A stretch of DNA of 64,000 bases, from contig CAVRVS010000007.1 of the NCBI GenBank assembly GCA_963724705.1, forward strand, positions 124,001-188,000. The letters are read 5' to 3'. Shown here one piece after another: positions 61,855-64,000 of the stretch (position 1 is the stretch's first letter; each line of letters opens with the position of its first letter). The stretch comes from DASQPR01 sp963724705. GTDB taxonomy: Bacteria; Actinomycetota; Actinomycetes; Mycobacteriales; Micromonosporaceae. The position numbers and the translations under genes were made by a program. The notes under the pieces are model-generated. The model was not told the origin of the DNA and made no database searches. It worked only from the letters and a program-made list of their open reading frames with translations.

Positions 61855-63746
61855 CGTCGGCCGACGCGCGTACCGACTTCGAGACCCGCATCTACCAGCG
61901 GCTGACCGACACCGCCGGCGCAGACGAAGGCGCCCGGCTGCCCGCACCGACCAATCTCCGCGCCCGGGCGGCCACGGGACACGTCCAGCTTTCCTGGAAT
62001 GCCGTGGCCGGGGCGGCCGGCTACGTGATCGAACGCGCCGAGGCGGGGCAGTCACCTGTCATCGTCGACCACGGCGGCGCCGATGTTCCAGCCGTTCCAC
62101 AACTTGCGTTCGCCGACACCGGTCTTCCCGACGGCACCACATACACCTACCGTGTCGGGGCCGTCCTCGGCGCCGACTATCCGGTCTGGACATGGTCGGA
62201 GCCCGTCTCCGTCGACACGTCGGACGGCCGTACCGCGGGCTCGGCCCAGACTCCCGTCGTCGCGGTCACCGTCGACACCGCGCACGTTGTCGGCAACCTG
62301 CGCCGGGTCTGGGAAATGATCGGATCGGAACGGCTGTCACAGCTCCTCCTCGACGGCGACCAGAAATGGATCGCCGACGAGTTCGCGACCGCGCTGCGGC
62401 GCGTCCACGACGACCTCGGTGTGCGACGCGTCCGCGCGCACGCGATTCTCCATGATGACAACAACGTGGTGCGGATTGCGGACGACGGCACGGTCACGTA
62501 TGACTTCGAGCGCGTCGACGCGATCTACGACCAACTGCTCGACATCGGGATCCGGCCGGTCATCGAACTTTCGTTCATGCCGGCCGCCCTCGCCCGCGAT
62601 CCGAGCGAGACCGTGTTCACCTACCGCGGCGTCATTTCTCCGCCGGCAGATTGGGCTTCGTGGGGAGCGCTCGTCACCGCGCTGGCCGAACACCTCATTG
62701 ACCGGTACGGCATTGACGAAGTCACGCAATGGTCGTTCGAGGTCTGGAACGAGCCGAACCTTGTCGTGTTCTGGACCGGGACGGTCGACGAGTATCTCCG
62801 CCTGTACGAGGAATCGGCGCGCGCGCTGAAGGCAGTTGATCCGAGACTCGCGGTCGGTGGCCCGTCGACGGCGGCGGCCGAGTGGGTCGAGCGCCTCGCC
62901 GCTCACGCCGAGCACGCCGGCGTGCCGCTGGACTTCGTCACCAGCCACACGTACGGCAACCTTCCGCTCGACGTACGGCCGGCACTCGACCGCCATGGCT
63001 TCGAGGGAACGCCGGTGTGGTGGACCGAGTGGGGCGTCGGCTCCACGCATTTCGGCCCGATTCACGACACCGCCTTCGGGGCACCCTTCGTGCTGGCCGG
63101 CTATGCCATCGCGCAACATCATCTCGATGCGCTCGCGTATTGGGTCGCGAGCGACCACTTCGAGGAGCTCGGCCGGCCGGATCGTTTGTTCCACAACGGA
63201 TTTGGTCTACTGACGGTCGGCAACCTGGCGAAACCGCGCTATTGGGCGGCGCACCTGGCCGCGCACCAAGGCGACCACGTGCTCGCTCACACGGTGGACG
63301 GCGACGGCGCAGCGGTTCTCGTGCAGTGCTCGGCTACCCGCCACGAAGACGGCACGATCGACGTCCTCACCTGGAACGGCACGATCAACGCCGCGCTCAT
63401 GTCCGGCGACGCTCGGCTGGACCGCAACGTCCGGCTCGAAGTCGGCGGAGTCGATCCGGCCATTGCCTACGACGTCACCATCTCCCGGATCGACCTCAAC
63501 CATTCCAATATCGCCGCCGCGTGCCCGACCGACACCGTCTGGCCGGACGAACAGCTGTGGTCGCGCTTGCGCGCGGCCGATGCGCTCGCAACCGAACCGA
63601 TCTCCCCCACCGAGCGCGCATCGACCGCGACCGCACTCCGTTTCGACTACTCACTCCCCATGCCCGGCGTGGCGCGTATCCGGTTGCGCCCCGTCCGGTC
63701 GACTCCCGGGACGCCGCAGCAGCGGTCGTCGGATCAACCGGACTGA
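61851..63746 (+). CDS. Glycoside hydrolase family 39 protein with N-terminal fibronectin III domain
   Basis: 631 residues, no signal peptide. An FN3-like domain (about 32-125: PAPTNLRARAATGHVQLSWN, YTYRVGAV) precedes the GH39 barrel: VRAHAILHDDNNVV, then acid/base Glu in WSFEVWNEPNLVVFW and nucleophile Glu in VWWTEWGVGS, with the beta-sandwich end VNLxxL-type sequence. Known members are beta-xylosidases and alpha-L-iduronidases. Lack of a signal points to cytosolic degradation of imported oligosaccharide. The ATG 61851 has no good ribosome site itself; translation may depend on the overlapping leader ORF. Confidence 0.87.
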   Translation: MTSADARTDFETRIYQRLTDTAGADEGARLPAPTNLRARAATGHVQLSWNAVAGAAGYVIERAEAGQSPVIVDHGGADVPAVPQLAFADTGLPDGTTYTYRVGAVLGADYPVWTWSEPVSVDTSDGRTAGSAQTPVVAVTVDTAHVVGNLRRVWEMIGSERLSQLLLDGDQKWIADEFATALRRVHDDLGVRRVRAHAILHDDNNVVRIADDGTVTYDFERVDAIYDQLLDIGIRPVIELSFMPAALARDPSETVFTYRGVISPPADWASWGALVTALAEHLIDRYGIDEVTQWSFEVWNEPNLVVFWTGTVDEYLRLYEESARALKAVDPRLAVGGPSTAAAEWVERLAAHAEHAGVPLDFVTSHTYGNLPLDVRPALDRHGFEGTPVWWTEWGVGSTHFGPIHDTAFGAPFVLAGYAIAQHHLDALAYWVASDHFEELGRPDRLFHNGFGLLTVGNLAKPRYWAAHLAAHQGDHVLAHTVDGDGAAVLVQCSATRHEDGTIDVLTWNGTINAALMSGDARLDRNVRLEVGGVDPAIAYDVTISRIDLNHSNIAAACPTDTVWPDEQLWSRLRAADALATEPISPTERASTATALRFDYSLPMPGVARIRLRPVRSTPGTPQQRSSDQPD

Positions 63747-63762
63747 CACCCAAGGAGAGACC

Positions 63763-64000
63763 ATGAAACGCCGCACACCGTTGCTGCTGTGCGCCGCGGC
63801 CACAGCCGTGGCACTCTTCGGGACCGCCGCCTGCGGCGGCTCGGACGTGAAATCCAGCTCGTCCGCCGGCACTGGCGGCACGCTGACGATCCAGGGCGAC
63901 GCGGGTAACCCCACCCTTGTGGAGAATTTCAACCCGTTTGCCAGCACGGCATTACACGGCCAATTCCTCATGTACGAGCCACTGGAGATTCCCAGCCCGA
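63763..64000 (+). CDS. ABC transporter family-5 substrate-binding lipoprotein (partial)
   Basis: 79 residues to the window edge. ATG 63763 follows AAGGAGAG. Signal peptide with lipobox GTAAC (about residue 21-24), a Ser/Gly linker, then LTIQGDAGNPTLVENFNPFA and LHGQFLMYEPLEI, the typical start of SBP_bac_5 (oligopeptide/oligosaccharide) proteins. It lies 16 bases after the GH39 stop, so it belongs to the same operon; permease and ATPase genes are expected beyond the edge. Confidence 0.85.
   Translation, partial: MKRRTPLLLCAAATAVALFGTAACGGSDVKSSSSAGTGGTLTIQGDAGNPTLVENFNPFASTALHGQFLMYEPLEIPSP

Noticed and set aside
1..64000. CRISPR arrays or insertion sequences
   Set aside because: No regularly spaced identical repeats with unique spacers and no transposase gene were seen.

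Overview
The window is high-GC DNA from an actinomycete. It carries a mycothiol synthase gene, an actinobacterial GlnR-type regulator, Ku plus LigD end-joining genes, a class-2 polyphosphate kinase, a mycothiol-dependent-isomerase-type protein, and many GTG starts with GGAGG-type ribosome sites. The genus cannot be named from the sequence alone.

Layout. (1) 0-6 kb: the end of glnR, mshD, and the high-affinity phosphate operon pstSCAB behind a clear PHO box; the glnR-mshD-pst order is also known from mycobacteria. (2) 6-13.7 kb: a CoA-type NUDIX hydrolase with a thiolase, a Gfo/Idh/MocA oxidoreductase, then a second phosphate block (Pit transporter, its PhoU-like partner, PPK2), a degenerate PLC-like protein and a DUF402 protein. 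(3) 14-24.4 kb: DinG helicase, AI-2E permease, GroES-like protein, PrsW protease with a FUSC exporter, and a split LigD/Ku non-homologous end-joining locus. (4) 24.5-28.7 kb: acyl-CoA ligase and a MarR-DHA2 efflux operon. (5) 28.8-30.3 kb: tRNA-Thr(CGT) followed 1.3 kb later by an imperfect copy of its 3' end and terminator, enclosing one tautomerase-NTF2 fusion gene; this looks like a small integrated segment. (6) 30.4-43.3 kb: a Ser/Thr kinase divergent from a diguanylate cyclase, an FAD monooxygenase, an ABM-type protein, a PadR pair, epoxide hydrolase, HIT protein, a methyltransferase/XRE-cupin pair, a cysteine-synthase-like enzyme, OsmC, SET-domain and FKBP proteins. (7) 43.3-52.2 kb: a 650-bp gene-free region with a helically phased array of TGACGTCA-type palindromes in front of a stand-alone mraY, then lepB, NUDIX, an ECF sigma factor with a zinc-finger membrane protein, folC, dedA and a hydrolase. 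(8) 52.9-64 kb: a very large secreted alpha-1,3-glucanase-like (GH87) protein, several small housekeeping-type genes, and at the right edge a LacI regulator, GH39 glycosidase and family-5 solute-binding lipoprotein that form a sugar-uptake module.

Five genes (mshD, pstS, a methyltransferase, a cysteine-synthase-like gene and above all the GH87 gene) are interrupted by single-base indels although the protein sequence continues well conserved in another frame. The GH87 gene changes frame more than 20 times. Residual assembly indels are the simplest explanation; true decay cannot be excluded from the sequence.

The strongest candidates for something undescribed are the phased palindrome array before the lone mraY, the tRNA-bounded mini-insert, a family of related intergenic palindromes (9.3 and 26.3 kb), and the promoter region of the LacI regulator, where a PHO-box-like triple repeat overlaps the -35 element and a perfect inverted repeat sits at the predicted start of transcription.
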